A stretch of 64,000 bases of DNA from Phycisphaeraceae bacterium (GCA_019636565.1 JAHBXG010000015.1:1-64000); one strand, 5' to 3'. Shown: positions 1-10,500, counted from the first letter of the stretch. Notes: a model not told the origin generated them from the sequence alone. Numbers and translations are program-made.

Positions 1-606
1 CGTGCGCCGGCTGAGCACCTGCATGCACCGCCGGATCTCTTCATCACGCCCGATCACCGGATCCAACTTGCCGTCCCGCGCCCGCTGCGTCAGATCGATC
101 CCATACTTCTTGAGCGCCTCAAACCCGCTCTCCGCACCCGGATCCGTCACATTTGTCACGCCGCTCGCCTCCCGAATTCCTTTCACCGCGCCTTCCAACT
201 TCGCGCGCTCCAGCCCCACCGCGCGCAGGACATCCCGCGCCGGCCCCACCGCTTCCGCAAGCGCCAACAGCAAGTGCTCGCTGCTCACGAGCGAATCGCC
301 CATCTTCTTGCTGATCTCTTCCGCCTTGGCCAGAATCTCCATCAGCGCCCGCCCCGCGCTCCCCGCACCGCTGCTGCTCTTGGGCTGCCGGGTCAATTCC
401 GCACGCACCAGCGCGAGCACCTTCCGCGGCTCGCTCCCCGCTCGCTTCACAATCGACCCAGCCACCGATTCCCCGCCCCCCTCTTCTCCCAGCAAACCCG
501 CAAGCACATGCAACCCGTTGATCTCCGGGTTGGACAAAGTCACCGCCTCGCTCTGCGCCGTCGCAAGAGCCTCTTGTGCCGCATTCGTCAGTCGATCTGG
601 CCGCAT
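1..606 (-). CDS. clpB: ATP-dependent disaggregase ClpB, N-terminal part (runs off the left edge)
   Basis: Encodes the first 202 residues of ClpB, the cytoplasmic AAA+ chaperone that pulls proteins out of aggregates together with DnaK. The start [14 protein letters not shown] matches the ClpB N-terminus. Two Clp_N repeats follow (roughly residues 5-70 and 85-145), then the linker motif [13 protein letters not shown] just before the first AAA+ domain. The Walker motifs lie outside the window. ClpB is favoured over ClpA/ClpC by the MRxDRLT start and the [13 protein letters not shown] linker. The ATG at 606 is the only plausible start. This is a family-level identification by eye, but the match is long and clear. 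Confidence 0.93.
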   Translation of the reverse strand, partial: MRPDRLTNAAQEALATAQSEAVTLSNPEINGLHVLAGLLGEEGGGESVAGSIVKRAGSEPRKVLALVRAELTRQPKSSSGAGSAGRALMEILAKAEEISKKMGDSLVSSEHLLLALAEAVGPARDVLRAVGLERAKLEGAVKGIREASGVTNVTDPGAESGFEALKKYGIDLTQRARDGKLDPVIGRDEEIRRCMQVLSRRT

Positions 607-767
607 AAACACCTCCGCCTCAGCCTATTGCCAAGGCCAAGCGGAACCAGATGCAACGGCCCTGCCAGACACCCGCGCCCGAGGACCGCTTTTCTGAAGC
701 CCCCCTCCCCGCGGAAGGGCGTCGGGGACGGGTCCACCTTCCTCATTCTTGCCCCAAAAATAAACAA

Positions 768-786
768 GCCTGCCATCCCGGCAGGC
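768..786 (-). terminator. Rho-independent terminator for the YjfB-like gene
   Basis: GCCTGCC (768-774) and GGCAGGC (780-786) form a perfect 7-bp stem with a 5-base loop. On the minus strand the stem is followed by TTGTTTATTTTT. It lies about 45 bases past the stop codon of the small minus-strand gene. Confidence 0.7.
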
Positions 787-832
787 TCCCAAAATCTTGC
801 CTTTTTCCTCGTGGGCCCCTCCGCAATCTCAA

Positions 833-1048
833 TTACGCGTACAAATCCAAAGCACCCTTCTCAATCGCCTTCTGTCCAGCCTCCATTACCTTTGCCGCAG
901 CCGTCACCATCCCGACCATCGCCTCGCCCTGGGAGCGCTCCACATCCAAAGCCTTTGCCGCGACCCGCAGGCCGACCTCATACTGCAGCTTTCCCTGTTG
1001 CATCCCCATCAGGCTCGCCGCCAGACCATCTGTTCCGCAACTATCCAT
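833..1048 (-). CDS. YjfB-like small protein
   Basis: A 71-residue protein with the pattern of the YjfB family (putative motility protein): a short N-terminus, then LAASLMGMQQGKLQYEVGLR and a helix containing AAKALDVERSQGEAM. The family is usually 60-70 residues with a conserved Q-x-x-x-x-YEVG-x-x-x-x-x-KALD core, which is visible here. Function in the family is poorly known and rests mainly on co-occurrence with flagellar genes; none are nearby. An ATG at 1066 would add six residues and cannot be excluded because neither start has a clear ribosome site. A good terminator follows. The family call is moderately secure. Confidence 0.65.
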   Translation of the reverse strand: MDSCGTDGLAASLMGMQQGKLQYEVGLRVAAKALDVERSQGEAMVGMVTAAAKVMEAGQKAIEKGALDLYA

Positions 1049-1355
1049 CCTTTCACTATCACCCATCCCTGCATCCCCGCCAACCCCCATCCCCATCTTC
1101 GCCGACTTTGGACGTCTCCAACTTCCGTTTATTCCAATACTTGCGCCAAATCCGCCCTTTCTGAAGCCCCTTGCCGGAAGGAGGGGATTGGGGGATGGGG
1201 GCGGTGGGCACCGCCTTTTCTCTCCTGATCGCACACCCCACTTTTTCCACCCTCCTTGACACCCTCCCCCCATCTTCGCTACAACCGCTCCCCCGTTTGG
1301 CCCGTACAGCCGATACACTCTTGACCTGACTCTTTTGGGGCCCTTGGAGTTTTCC
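1049..1355. other. Intergenic region, no gene seen
   Basis: Divergent intergenic stretch between the YjfB-like gene and the lipoprotein gene. It holds a GC-rich element near 1160-1200 (CTGAAGCCCC followed by GGAAGGAGGGG) resembling one at about 690-730. No convincing coding frame or RNA was recognised. Confidence 0.5.
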
Positions 1356-1625
1356 ATGAAGCGTGTCGCCAAGTTCGTTCTCCCGATCGCCGCACTCGCC
1401 GTCCTCGCGGGCTGCCGCACGACCGCCAAAACCGGTGAGTCGCTCTCTGACATCCAGTGGAACCCGACCCCCGGCCTCTCCGACCCCGCCCTGCGATTCG
1501 ATGATTCGAACAGCCGCGTCGCCTACTCGATCAACGACAACATGCGCAAGTTCACCGACGACTGGGGCCGCTTCTGGCTCGTCGACCGCGGCAGCAATCT
1601 CTCGCCCTACCCGATGGTCAAGTGA
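1356..1625 (+). CDS. Small lipoprotein
   Basis: An 89-residue predicted lipoprotein. The N-terminus has Lys/Arg, then a hydrophobic stretch ending in the lipobox LAVLAGC with the lipidated cysteine at residue 20. The mature part is short and polar, with no recognised domain; features include RFDDSNSRVAYSIND and a C-terminal WGRFWLVDRGSNLSPYPMVK. It is probably attached to a membrane facing the periplasm. The in-frame ATG at 1356 is chosen over one seven codons upstream because it gives a standard signal peptide. Function is unknown. Confidence 0.75.
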   Translation: MKRVAKFVLPIAALAVLAGCRTTAKTGESLSDIQWNPTPGLSDPALRFDDSNSRVAYSINDNMRKFTDDWGRFWLVDRGSNLSPYPMVK

Positions 1626-1777
1626 CCGGTTCGGCTGATCCAGCCGAGCAATCAAGCAACCAACCGACGTACCACCAATCGCGGTTCTCACGCGCCTGGT
1701 GCGATCGCGCGCCTGCTTGCCCCGACGTACCGCACACTCTAAATCGTCATCCCCGTTCCCCGCTCCGAGCTCGCCCC

Positions 1778-2131
1778 CTACTCCCCCTCATACACACACC
1801 CGCACTTCCGCGTCTCAAACAACTCGATCTTGATCATCCCCTTCAGCCCCGGCTTGAGCCGATCCCATATCCACTTCGTGATCGCCTCCGCCGTCGGGTT
1901 TTCCAGGCCCTTGATCTCGTTCAGGCACCGGTGATCCAACTCCTCCACCACCGGATCGACGATCCGCCTCATCTCGGCGAAGTCCATCACCCAACCCTTC
2001 TCGTCGATCTCCCCCCGCACGTGCACCACAAACCGGTACGAATGCCCGTGCATCCGCGCGCACTTGTGCTCCTTTGCCACCCGCGGCAGCCAATGCGCCG
2101 CCTCAAACCCAAACTCGCGAAAAATCACCAT
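1778..2131 (-). CDS. queD: 6-carboxy-5,6,7,8-tetrahydropterin synthase QueD
   Basis: A 117-residue cytoplasmic enzyme of the 6-pyruvoyl-tetrahydropterin synthase family, converting dihydroneopterin triphosphate to 6-carboxytetrahydropterin in the preQ0/queuosine tRNA-modification pathway. Zinc ligands are His13, His28 and His30 (FEAAHWLP and MHGHSY), and the catalytic cysteine is Cys24 in HKCARMHGH. Further family motifs are WVMDFAEM, LDHRCLN, GLENPTAEAI and a C-terminal ETRKCGC. Length and motif order match E. coli QueD closely, including the CxxxHGH that separates QueD from mammalian PTPS. No other queuosine gene is in the window, so it acts with partners encoded elsewhere. Confidence 0.95.
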   Translation of the reverse strand: MVIFREFGFEAAHWLPRVAKEHKCARMHGHSYRFVVHVRGEIDEKGWVMDFAEMRRIVDPVVEELDHRCLNEIKGLENPTAEAITKWIWDRLKPGLKGMIKIELFETRKCGCVYEGE

Positions 2132-2393
2132 GCCCCATACTAGAGGCCGGCGTCACCCCCACGCACCACGCCGCTTTCCGAAATCAAATCCTCGCCTCCG
2201 CGAATCTCTGTCAACTCCGCGCCCGCCGCGTTCTCTCCCGCCTTTCACGATTGCCGAATGCCCGATTCGACATCCGACTTCGAATTCTCCTCCACTTCCT
2301 TCATCCCTGCCCACCCCGCCGGACACAAACCAGCCGCCCCGCATTCCAGTCCGGCACTCCCGGTTTCGCGCTCCCCGGCCCTCGCTCCGAGCT

Positions 2394-3950
2394 CTACTTC
2401 GCCTTCTCAATCGCCTTTTCCAACTTCTCCAGTCTCTGCCTCAATTCCGAAATCTCTCCATCTTTCTCCGCCCTCAACTTCTCGATCTGCTTCTCCTGCT
2501 CCAGTTTCAACTGCTTGATCGCCTCCACCGCGACCGCCGTCACGCGCGAGTAGTCCATGCCGATCACGTTCCCGTCCGCGTCCTTGAACACGATCTCCGG
2601 GAACACCTTCGCAACATCCTCCGCCACAAACCCCACATCGCTCACAAACCCGCGCTCTTTCGCATACTCCGGCTTCCAGTCAAACCGCACACCCTCGATC
2701 CTTAACAGGCTCTCGAGCGCATCGTCCATCGGCACCACATGATCCTTGAACCGGATGCTCGACGGCACCGCCACGTTGTTCGCCAGCACGTTTCCGTTCA
2801 CGGTCAACTTCTGCGCCGGAAACGTCGTCCCAATCCCCACATTCCCGTTGTTCTGCAGCGTCATGACCGTGCCGGTCGAGGTGGCCGCCGTGCTCCACCC
2901 AAGGAGCAGTTTGCCGGCGCCCTCGCCGTTTCCCGATCCTGTCGAGATCATCCGCCAGAACAAGCCGCCGGCGCTCGTGTTGTTGACATTGAACCACGTG
3001 CCGAACTGGTTGGCGCTCTCCACCTGCGCCGCGGGAAACCCGCTCGATACAACATGAAGCGGGTATTGCGGAGCACCGCCAATCCCCACTCTTCCGGTCG
3101 AAAACAAAAGATCACTTCCCGATTTCGTCCACCCCGAAGTCACCACGCTCGGCACGCCCGTGATGTCGCTCCACGCCACCTGCTGCGCAACCAGCGCCTG
3201 CGCCGCCAGCGGCACGCTCGTGATCCGTTGCCGCGGCAGCGCCTGGCCGTTCACATCCACCTGCAAATACAGCGGCGATTTCACCAGGCCGGGCGGATCA
3301 AAGTTCACAACCGATGAAAACACACCGCCGGACACCGGCACATTGCTCTGCGCCCGCGTCGAGCCAACCTGCAAGCCGCCCGACAGCGAATCAAACATCC
3401 GAAACGTCAGGTTCGCCGTTCCATTCACCGGCGCGCCCCCGCTCGTGATGCGGCCCTGATACGTGTAGTCGGCCAAACTCTCCAGCGGGCCCGTAATCGT
3501 GAGCACCCCGGGCCCCCCAACGCCGCCGTATCCCCCCACGTTGATCAGATAGTCCGTGTTTGCCGCCACCACAAACTCGCGATAGGAATAATTCGTTCCA
3601 GGACAGGGGCCCGCAGTCGCCTGATCACTACAGGCGATCCGATTCGCCGTGCTCAATCCGAGATACACCGCAATCGTCGTGTCGAAGGAACTGCCGCACG
3701 TCGCAAGTGTCACCGTCCCGGCGCCGGTTGTGTGTATCCGATACCAGATGTCTCTTCCGAGATCGACTTGCCCGGACTCGCAGGCGTATGTCGGGCCGTC
3801 GGTCGTTGCTTCTGTTGTATCAAAGAGAAGTGTTCCCGGTCCGGCCCATTGCGCATTGGCCATGTTGTCATTCGCCGGCGGCGCACCCGCCGCGCCCGCC
3901 ATCGCTACACACACGGCCAACGACGCAAACGACGCATTCAACTTGTTCAT
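2394..3950 (-). CDS. Secreted protein with C-terminal S74-type self-processing chaperone domain
   Basis: A 518-residue exported protein. The signal peptide is MNKLNASFASLAVCVAMAGAAGA. Residues about 25-160 look like a beta-sandwich (ANDNMANAQ start, ATCGSSFDTTIAVY), resembling pre-peptidase or PPC-type domains. The middle holds phage-tail-fibre-like repeats (TGRVGIGGAPQYPLHV, NGNVGIGTTFPAQKLTVNG). The end carries the intramolecular chaperone of peptidase family S74: the Ser/Lys motif SSIRFKDHV, then GFVAEDVAKVFPEIV and a terminal coiled coil rich in E, K and L. Known members trimerise and cleave themselves at that serine, so this is probably a trimeric surface fibre. The start at 3950 is preceded by GAGGG. 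Confidence 0.82.
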   Translation of the reverse strand: MNKLNASFASLAVCVAMAGAAGAPPANDNMANAQWAGPGTLLFDTTEATTDGPTYACESGQVDLGRDIWYRIHTTGAGTVTLATCGSSFDTTIAVYLGLSTANRIACSDQATAGPCPGTNYSYREFVVAANTDYLINVGGYGGVGGPGVLTITGPLESLADYTYQGRITSGGAPVNGTANLTFRMFDSLSGGLQVGSTRAQSNVPVSGGVFSSVVNFDPPGLVKSPLYLQVDVNGQALPRQRITSVPLAAQALVAQQVAWSDITGVPSVVTSGWTKSGSDLLFSTGRVGIGGAPQYPLHVVSSGFPAAQVESANQFGTWFNVNNTSAGGLFWRMISTGSGNGEGAGKLLLGWSTAATSTGTVMTLQNNGNVGIGTTFPAQKLTVNGNVLANNVAVPSSIRFKDHVVPMDDALESLLRIEGVRFDWKPEYAKERGFVSDVGFVAEDVAKVFPEIVFKDADGNVIGMDYSRVTAVAVEAIKQLKLEQEKQIEKLRAEKDGEISELRQRLEKLEKAIEKAK

Positions 3951-4303
3951 AAGGGCCCTCTGGTTTTCCCACCAGTCCTCGTGCAGTGTACCCGCTAGCA
4001 CCGATTTTCAAAAGCCCTTCGTGCGGCCGGCCGCGGGTCAAAGGCGCCGCACGCCCTTAATACACAACGTCCGCAGCCGAGCCCGTCACCCCCCCAGAAA
4101 GAGCGGCTTGGCCCCAATCCGCACGGCCTCCGCGGCAACCCTGCACAAAAGACGACTTCAATGCCGGAAGCACAACGCTGACATATGAAGTTCGGGATAA
4201 GGAACTCAAGACTTGGAGTTTGAAAACAACGATCTATTCTCCCCTCCGCCCACTCCGCGCCCTCCGCGTTCTCTTCCGGCTTGCTCATTCACCCATCGCC
4301 CCC
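3951..4303. other. Intergenic region with GC-rich repeat
   Basis: A 353-base gap between two minus-strand genes. Around 4240-4275 it holds a CTCCGCCCACTCCGCGCCC-type repeat that also occurs near 34.7-34.9 kb. No gene or RNA was recognised. Confidence 0.5.
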
Positions 4304-5329
4304 CTACTTCCCCTTCGCCAAAAACACGGTCCCCTTCGGCAACTTCTCCACCGTCTCACCGGTCAACCCAAGATTTGTCTTCAAAACATCCCGGGGCGTC
4401 CCCGCGATCCACTCGCTCATGTCAATCGCCTGATAGTGCCCGTTGTTGAACCCCAGCAGCACGCGGCACACCCCTTTGCCCGTATTCCGAATGTAATGCC
4501 CGGACCCCATCGGCGCATACCCGATATCCCCCGCCTCATACTGATCAATCACCGCCTTGCCCTCAGCAAGAAACACGCCGACCTCCGCGGAGCCTTCCAG
4601 AAAATACTGCCACTCGTCCGCGTTCGGATGCCAATGCAGTTCGCGCATCGCCCCCACTTCGAGCTCAATCACCGATCCCGCCATCGTTTTCGAAATCGGA
4701 AAATCATCCACGGTCACGATGCGCTGCGTCCCGCCGCCGGGCACTCGCCGCGGCTCCTGCGCCATCAGCGGATAGCGGTGCTTCGCCACCAACTCCGGGT
4801 GCGCCCGGCTCGCCGAGATGTTCGATGCATCATCCGGCACAGGCCCTTGCGCAAAGTACACTTCCTTCTTCGGCAGGGTCGCGACCTCGGCTGCGCTCAA
4901 TCCAAGATTCTGCGCGACCGCTTCCGCCGGCATGCGCGCAAGAAAATCGGTGACGCTGAACGTGTGATCCTCCGAGAAATCCCCGTTATCGAAAATCAAA
5001 ATGAAGTGACACTCGCCCGGGCCAATACCCTGGATCGAATGCCCGTACCCCCGCGGGAAATACCACACATCCCCCGCGTTGAACGTATCGACATACGCCG
5101 ACCCATCCGGATGCACAATCGTCGTGCGGCACGCCCCGCTCACCACATACGCCCACTCCGCCGCGTTCGCGTGCCAGTGCAGTTCTCGCATCGCCCCGGG
5201 CGCCAGCCGCATCGACACGCCAGCAACGCCGACCGAAGCCGGAAACTCCTTCACCGAAGCCCCACGCGTCACGCCGCCGTTGCCGGTTCGAGGCGTCTTC
5301 TTTTCCAACCGATACCGAAACTCGCCCAT
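4304..5329 (-). CDS. Bicupin, oxalate decarboxylase family
   Basis: A 341-residue two-domain cupin closely resembling OxdC, which splits oxalate into formate and CO2 using Mn. Each cupin shows the metal-binding set: ELHWHANAAEW ... YGHS in the first domain and ELHWHPNADEW ... GSGHYIRN in the second (two His, one Glu, one later His). The active-site lid that is SENST in Bacillus OxdC reads SEDHT here; it keeps the glutamate regarded as the proton donor for decarboxylation. No signal peptide is visible, so it is probably cytoplasmic. Start 5329 gives the usual short N-terminus. Another oxalate- or phenolic-acid-active bicupin is possible. Confidence 0.85.
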   Translation of the reverse strand: MGEFRYRLEKKTPRTGNGGVTRGASVKEFPASVGVAGVSMRLAPGAMRELHWHANAAEWAYVVSGACRTTIVHPDGSAYVDTFNAGDVWYFPRGYGHSIQGIGPGECHFILIFDNGDFSEDHTFSVTDFLARMPAEAVAQNLGLSAAEVATLPKKEVYFAQGPVPDDASNISASRAHPELVAKHRYPLMAQEPRRVPGGGTQRIVTVDDFPISKTMAGSVIELEVGAMRELHWHPNADEWQYFLEGSAEVGVFLAEGKAVIDQYEAGDIGYAPMGSGHYIRNTGKGVCRVLLGFNNGHYQAIDMSEWIAGTPRDVLKTNLGLTGETVEKLPKGTVFLAKGK

Positions 5330-5342
5330 TGGTTGTCTCCAA

Positions 5343-6461
5343 CTACCCACGCCTCGCACGGCGGGTGCGGCAGCGTAACGAACCCGTAATTGCATTTCCC
5401 GCACACCAAGGGAGCTCCCTCTCCTGGATCCGCCTCGTCCCGTCGTAGTAGAACCGCTCCGAGCGCGTGAACGTCGTGATGGGCATCGGGCTGTTCCCCG
5501 CGAAGAAGTACCCCTCACCCGCCTCGATCGGCGAGCTCACCCGGATCAGCCTTCCCACCCCGTCGTACGTAAAGTGCTTCACCAGCTCGCCAACATCCGA
5601 GCCCGGGCATTCTGCGGGAACGCTCGTCGTCTTCGTGAAGTACGCGAAGCTCCCGTTGGGATCGGGCGCGTACGGGAACCGGTACCACTCCAGCGTCCCC
5701 TTCTTGTTGACCTGCACCAGCCGGTTCCACGCGTCGTACTAATAGAAGTACTCACCATCGAACACCGTGTTCCCGTTCGGGTCGGCCCGGTGCGCCGTGT
5801 ACCCCTCGTCGCTCAGACGCTTCCCGTCCGGCCCCAGCGGCAGCGGATTCAGCGGATCCGTCTCCTCGATCACCCGCACGCTGTTCGCGTGCAGATTCGT
5901 CATCCATTCGCTCGGCAACTGGTCCTTCGATTCGCTCTCCGTCGGCGCATCCGCAGGATGGTGCCGCTCGAAGACTTCGGCCACGCCGGTTGAGGGTGGG
6001 GGCGGGGGTGGCGTTCCATCGAACGACACCTCGTGGCCGTACTCGGTGTCGAACCACATACTCAATCCGACGGTGCCGCCCGCGGGAGGCTCGATCGTGG
6101 TCGTGCCTCCCGGGCCGCCTCCCCCCGGCACCGTCGGCCACGCGCACGGATCGCTCGACGGGCCCGACGCCATGCCGCCCACGCCCGCCCAGTTCCCCAT
6201 CAGGTCGAGATTCCACAATTCCCTGCGCACGCTCGGGTACGCATCGCTTTCTCCGACCGTGTACAGCGTGCTGCTCGTATCAAGCGCCCCCGTCTTCACG
6301 CCCAGCAGACGATCCAGCTTGTCGTACGCAAACAACCTCGAACGCGTGTTCGTCCCGCTCACGCTTGTTGACGGCGCCCGCTGCGTCAGCTTCTCGTACA
6401 CGCGGTTCCCAGATGCGCATACCGATTCGTTGCGATCACGCTCCCCTTCCAGCCCGCCCAT
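5343..6461 (-). pseudogene. Rhs/YD-repeat gene remnant with internal nonsense codon
   Basis: One reading frame across this stretch encodes a degenerate copy of the late core of the intact Rhs protein upstream. Matches include EKLTQR, NTRSR-F-YD-L-RL, NLDLMGNWAG, YDAWNRLV, KKGTL, LVKHFTYDGVGRL and FTRSERF-YDG-RRIQE. Homology spans about 5421-6410. The frame is cut by a TAG at 5739-5741 where the intact gene has CAG (YYYQYDAWN), so a single C-to-T change explains it. It has no start region and no toxin end. The flanks of the homologous block show no repeats. It is best read as a displaced, decayed Rhs fragment. Confidence 0.8.
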
Positions 6462-6647
6462 TCAATTGGCTGACCCGTTTCGGCCACCCAACCACGCGCT
6501 TGCCGCATTCGGTTTTCCATAGAAGTTTCTCGTCTATCTCCAGTTCGGCGGTCGAGCGAGTACCCGCGTCGCCCTCTTCGGCGCGACCGCGGCTTGAGAG
6601 GTTGTAGTAGCAGCGATGCCTGATCTCCGAGATCCGTGATTGCGTTC

Positions 6648-7526
6648 TCAATACATTCCCCGCATTCGAAATCTCTGAGCAAGCCACGCCGCATTTTCCA
6701 GATCCCCGGCGTAGATCGCTTCCGGGGACGCGAGCATGGAATCAAAGATGGAACCGGAGAGAGTCAGAAACAATGCGCCATTCTCTTGCCACTCGGCGAT
6801 CTGCCCTGCGCGGCCGAACTTCCATTCAAGCGACTTGTACTCTTCCGTCAACGTGCGGTCCGGGTCGAAGTGTTGGGCCATCTTCGGCCCCAACAACTGC
6901 CCCCAGTAGAGATCGCGGATTCGCATGTGCCGCTTCTTTCCGAGAACCGTCCAATCGCGTAAGTTGATCAGACGCTTCCACTCGATCGGAAACATAATCT
7001 CCGGCATGTAGTAAGTGCCGTAGTTTGTATCGTCAATGTTTCCAAAATCAACAAAGCCCCCATATGCCGAGGGAGTCTGGAGCAGAAGCCGCGCACAGTC
7101 CCAAACATAGTCGTCCACGGGAATGCCGTTGTCGTCCATGAATATTGCGAGGTTGGCGGTAACAACGATTGATGGGTCGGGGGTGCCTGTTATTACGGCG
7201 TGTTGAGAGTCACTATACCGTACTTCCCACAGCAAGTTGGACAATCTAGGTTTTCCATTATATGCACCGACCGAACAATTGAACGAACGACGCCCTGTCA
7301 GAGCGGCTAAGGCCGATGGCGTCAAGTCAGTCGCATGGTAATCTGCCGATTTCGGATAGCCTTCGAACGACTCATTAAAGACAAAGGCCCGAAACCGCTC
7401 AAAGCGGCTTATCCACTTCTGCAACCCGGAGAAGAGTCGGAACACCTGCTGGTCGGGATCGGAGAGCGGGGCCTCCAGTCCGATGGTCATCGCGATTAGT
7501 TCTTTCTTGAGACGGATTTTTTCCAT
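6648..7526 (-). CDS. Candidate immunity protein for the Rhs C-terminal toxin
   Basis: A 292-residue cytoplasmic protein with no signal peptide or membrane segment. It begins 5 bases after the stop codon of the giant Rhs gene, the position where polymorphic-toxin loci place the immunity gene. The sequence is acidic and aromatic-rich. Motifs include VDDYVWDCARLLL, YYMPEIMFPIEW and RIRDLYWGQLLGP. A relation to the Imm52-type family, known to pair with restriction-endonuclease-fold toxins, was considered from the WGQLLGP-like end, but this is only an impression. Translation is probably coupled to the Rhs gene. The role is inferred mainly from position. Confidence 0.6.
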   Translation of the reverse strand: MEKIRLKKELIAMTIGLEAPLSDPDQQVFRLFSGLQKWISRFERFRAFVFNESFEGYPKSADYHATDLTPSALAALTGRRSFNCSVGAYNGKPRLSNLLWEVRYSDSQHAVITGTPDPSIVVTANLAIFMDDNGIPVDDYVWDCARLLLQTPSAYGGFVDFGNIDDTNYGTYYMPEIMFPIEWKRLINLRDWTVLGKKRHMRIRDLYWGQLLGPKMAQHFDPDRTLTEEYKSLEWKFGRAGQIAEWQENGALFLTLSGSIFDSMLASPEAIYAGDLENAAWLAQRFRMRGMY

Positions 7527-7531
7527 TTCGT

Positions 7532-10500
7532 TTACCGCAGCCTTCGCAAGCGTGGCGCGCCGCCGCCGATTGCAGACATGGATTTGTTCACGGTTGTCGG
7601 CGTGTGAACGATTAAACTCACTTCGCCGACCGCAACGCCGGTCTTGGCGGCGAGTTGTGCTTTTCGTGAGGTAACATAGTCGCTTCCTCCTCCTTTAGAC
7701 ATGACTTCAACAAAGGTGTAGGTCTTGGTTTTCGGATCGAATGCCGCCACATCCGGCAACACCCGGGGGCCGGCACCAGACAGGACTCGGTTGAATTTTA
7801 CATTGGAAGATCCGTACTTTGATGAATAAAAGTCTGTGTACGCTTTGCACCACATGTCGTGCCATGCTTTTCCGTGTTGCCGACCGGCGTAGTCTCGGGG
7901 GCCTGCGTTCCCGGGTCCGACGTTCGCTGATGCAAAGAATGCCGGGGAATCCGATTCCCCCACAGAGAACGATGTCGAGCCGCCAGTCGACCCTCCTCTT
8001 GGATTCCACTCATCCGCGTACTCCCAGTTCGTTGCCCAGTCGACTTCGGCGAGCGATTGCGCAACGACCTGATCCATGAACGCACCAAATCGCAAGCGAA
8101 GCGTAACGCCATTCATCGCATCCTGCATCGCATCGGCCGCATCCATCGCCATGCCACCGCCGGTGATGAGGCTATCGATTAGCCCGAACAAACCAAAGTT
8201 ATCTCTGTGCGTGATGGGATTCCCACGCAGTGCGTTCGCTAGATGTATGCCATCTGTCAATCGTGTTTCAAGGGCGAGCGTCATGTCACGAGCAATGCAC
8301 CGGCCATGCATCGCCGGGTCACCGAGTAAGCTAAGCCCACTCGCATTCGGATCCGTCTGCAACCACCGTCCACGCTGAATGTCCAGCGTCCGGTTCCGCG
8401 CGTACGCCAGCAGCCGCGCACCCGGTTCCAGTCTTCTGGTTTCAAAGAGCGCGCCGTCCCCCGCTCCCGGCTCGCTTTCATTCTCCCACGTCAGCGCCGG
8501 CGCGTCAAGACGATCGATCGCCAGACTCTTGTGACCGAACACCACTTCCGGATGCGCGGCTATCTGGTCGTACGTCAGCACCTCGCCGTAGGGTGAATAG
8601 GTCCACTGGCTTGCCACGCTCGCGATCGGGCTGCCGCCGCCGAGGCCCATCCCCACGCTCGCGATCGACACCACATCCCCCTGCGCATCCGTGAGTATGA
8701 ACCACGGCTTGCCCTGCGGTCCATTTGGGGCATGAGTCTCGGCGGCCGAATACGGCTCGATCTGGCACAGGAGTTCATCGACTCCGTTGTCGCCGGGTCC
8801 CCACACGTACTGCGCCCGGAGGAACACGTTCATCGCCGGCAGCTCGCCGCCCTGTCCGCTTCCGCCTCCCCCTCTCTGCTCGCTCTCCGCGCTCATCGTC
8901 GCGACGCGGTTCCCCTCTCCATCCGTCATCACCGGATCGGTCACGATCTCCTGGATCCGCCGCACTCCGTCGTAAATGAACCGCTCCGATCGCGTGAACG
9001 CCGTCACCGCGTTCCCGCTCCCGTCCTGAAACGTCCACCCCTCCGGCGCTTCCAGCGGCGTGCTCGTCCGCGCCAGTCTCCCCACCCCGTCGTACGTGAA
9101 GTGCTTCACCAGCTTCCCCAGCGCCGGCCACTGGCACGTCGTCGGATACACCGCCTGCGGCGTCGCGTCCTGGCCCTCCAGCCGCCGCGGCACGCCCCAC
9201 TCATCGAAGCTGTAGTACGTCAGCGTCCCCTTCTCGTGCACGCTCACCAACCGGTTCCACGCGTCGTACTGGTAGTAGTACTTCTCGTCCAGCACCAGAT
9301 TGCCGCAATAGTCCGTGCGGTGGACCTGCTGCGCGAACGCCCCGCCGCCGAGGCTGTGCACCTGGTGGATCGCGTTCGGAAGTACGCTGCTCAAAGTCTG
9401 AAGCGCTTCCGCCGGATGCTCGACGCCCGAGCCCACGATGTGAGCATCCCACACAAGCCGGCTCGCGGTTTCCGAATCTTCGTCCAGCACCACGCTGTGC
9501 CCGGCCTGGAAAAAGTACGCCACGCTTCCAACCGGCCCGCCATTGGATTCAGGTGGCGGCGGGATCGGCGGAGAACCCGGTCCGCCCGGAACGCCGATCG
9601 GAGGAATCACGGGTTGCTCGTCCCAAGAGCACGGGTCGATCAGCGGCGCCGGGATCGTTCCGCTCCCCGCCCAGTTCCCCAACTTGTCGAGCGCCCACCG
9701 CTCGCTTCGAATCGTCGGGTATGCCCCGCTCCCCGGCGCGATCTCGCCCGCGCTGTCCAAGGTGCCGCTCAAAGATGCTGTCAATCGCTCAAGCCTGTCG
9801 TAACCAAACCGGCGCGAACGCGTGTTCGCGCCGCTCTGCGCGGCCTGTGTAACGCCTGTTGTCCCCCCTCCCCAATTCGCCGCAGCAGACGGACGCTGCG
9901 TCAACTTCTCGAACAGCCGATTCCCCAACGCGTCGTACTCATATTCGCCCCGCCAAAGCGTCGGCGCACTCGTTGAAGCTGTCGCGTAGTGCAGATCGCG
10001 CACTCGACCGAACGAATCCAACCCGGGCAGCGCATTCGCGGGCGGTGAACTGCCGCCAAAGTTCGTCCACAATCCCGGTGAGCTCGCCGTGCCGCCGAGC
10101 GCCATCGAGGTGCGCCGCCCGGTCCCGGTGTATCCGAACCCCGCGATGTTCATCGTCCCCATCGAGATCGAGGCGATCCGCCCGGTGAGCGCATCCGCCG
10201 AACCCGCAGCGCCGTAACCAAAGTTAATGGTGCGGCTGCCCCCCACCGTGTTCACGCCGGATTCAAAAGCCGGATAGGTCATCGATACCAATCGCTCGGC
10301 GCCGGCCGTCGTTGCATTCGCGGAGGAGTAAGACCTCGAATACTGGATGAACGGAACCCCTTCTTCGTTCCAAGCCGTCCCGTGCGCCTGGTATTCGCCG
10401 GTGAGATTGCCCCGCTCGTCGTAGACATATTTCGTATCCGTGATGATCTCGCTCGCGTCGCGACTTTCGCGCGCGGTGATCCGCACGGTGTTGCCGCGTC

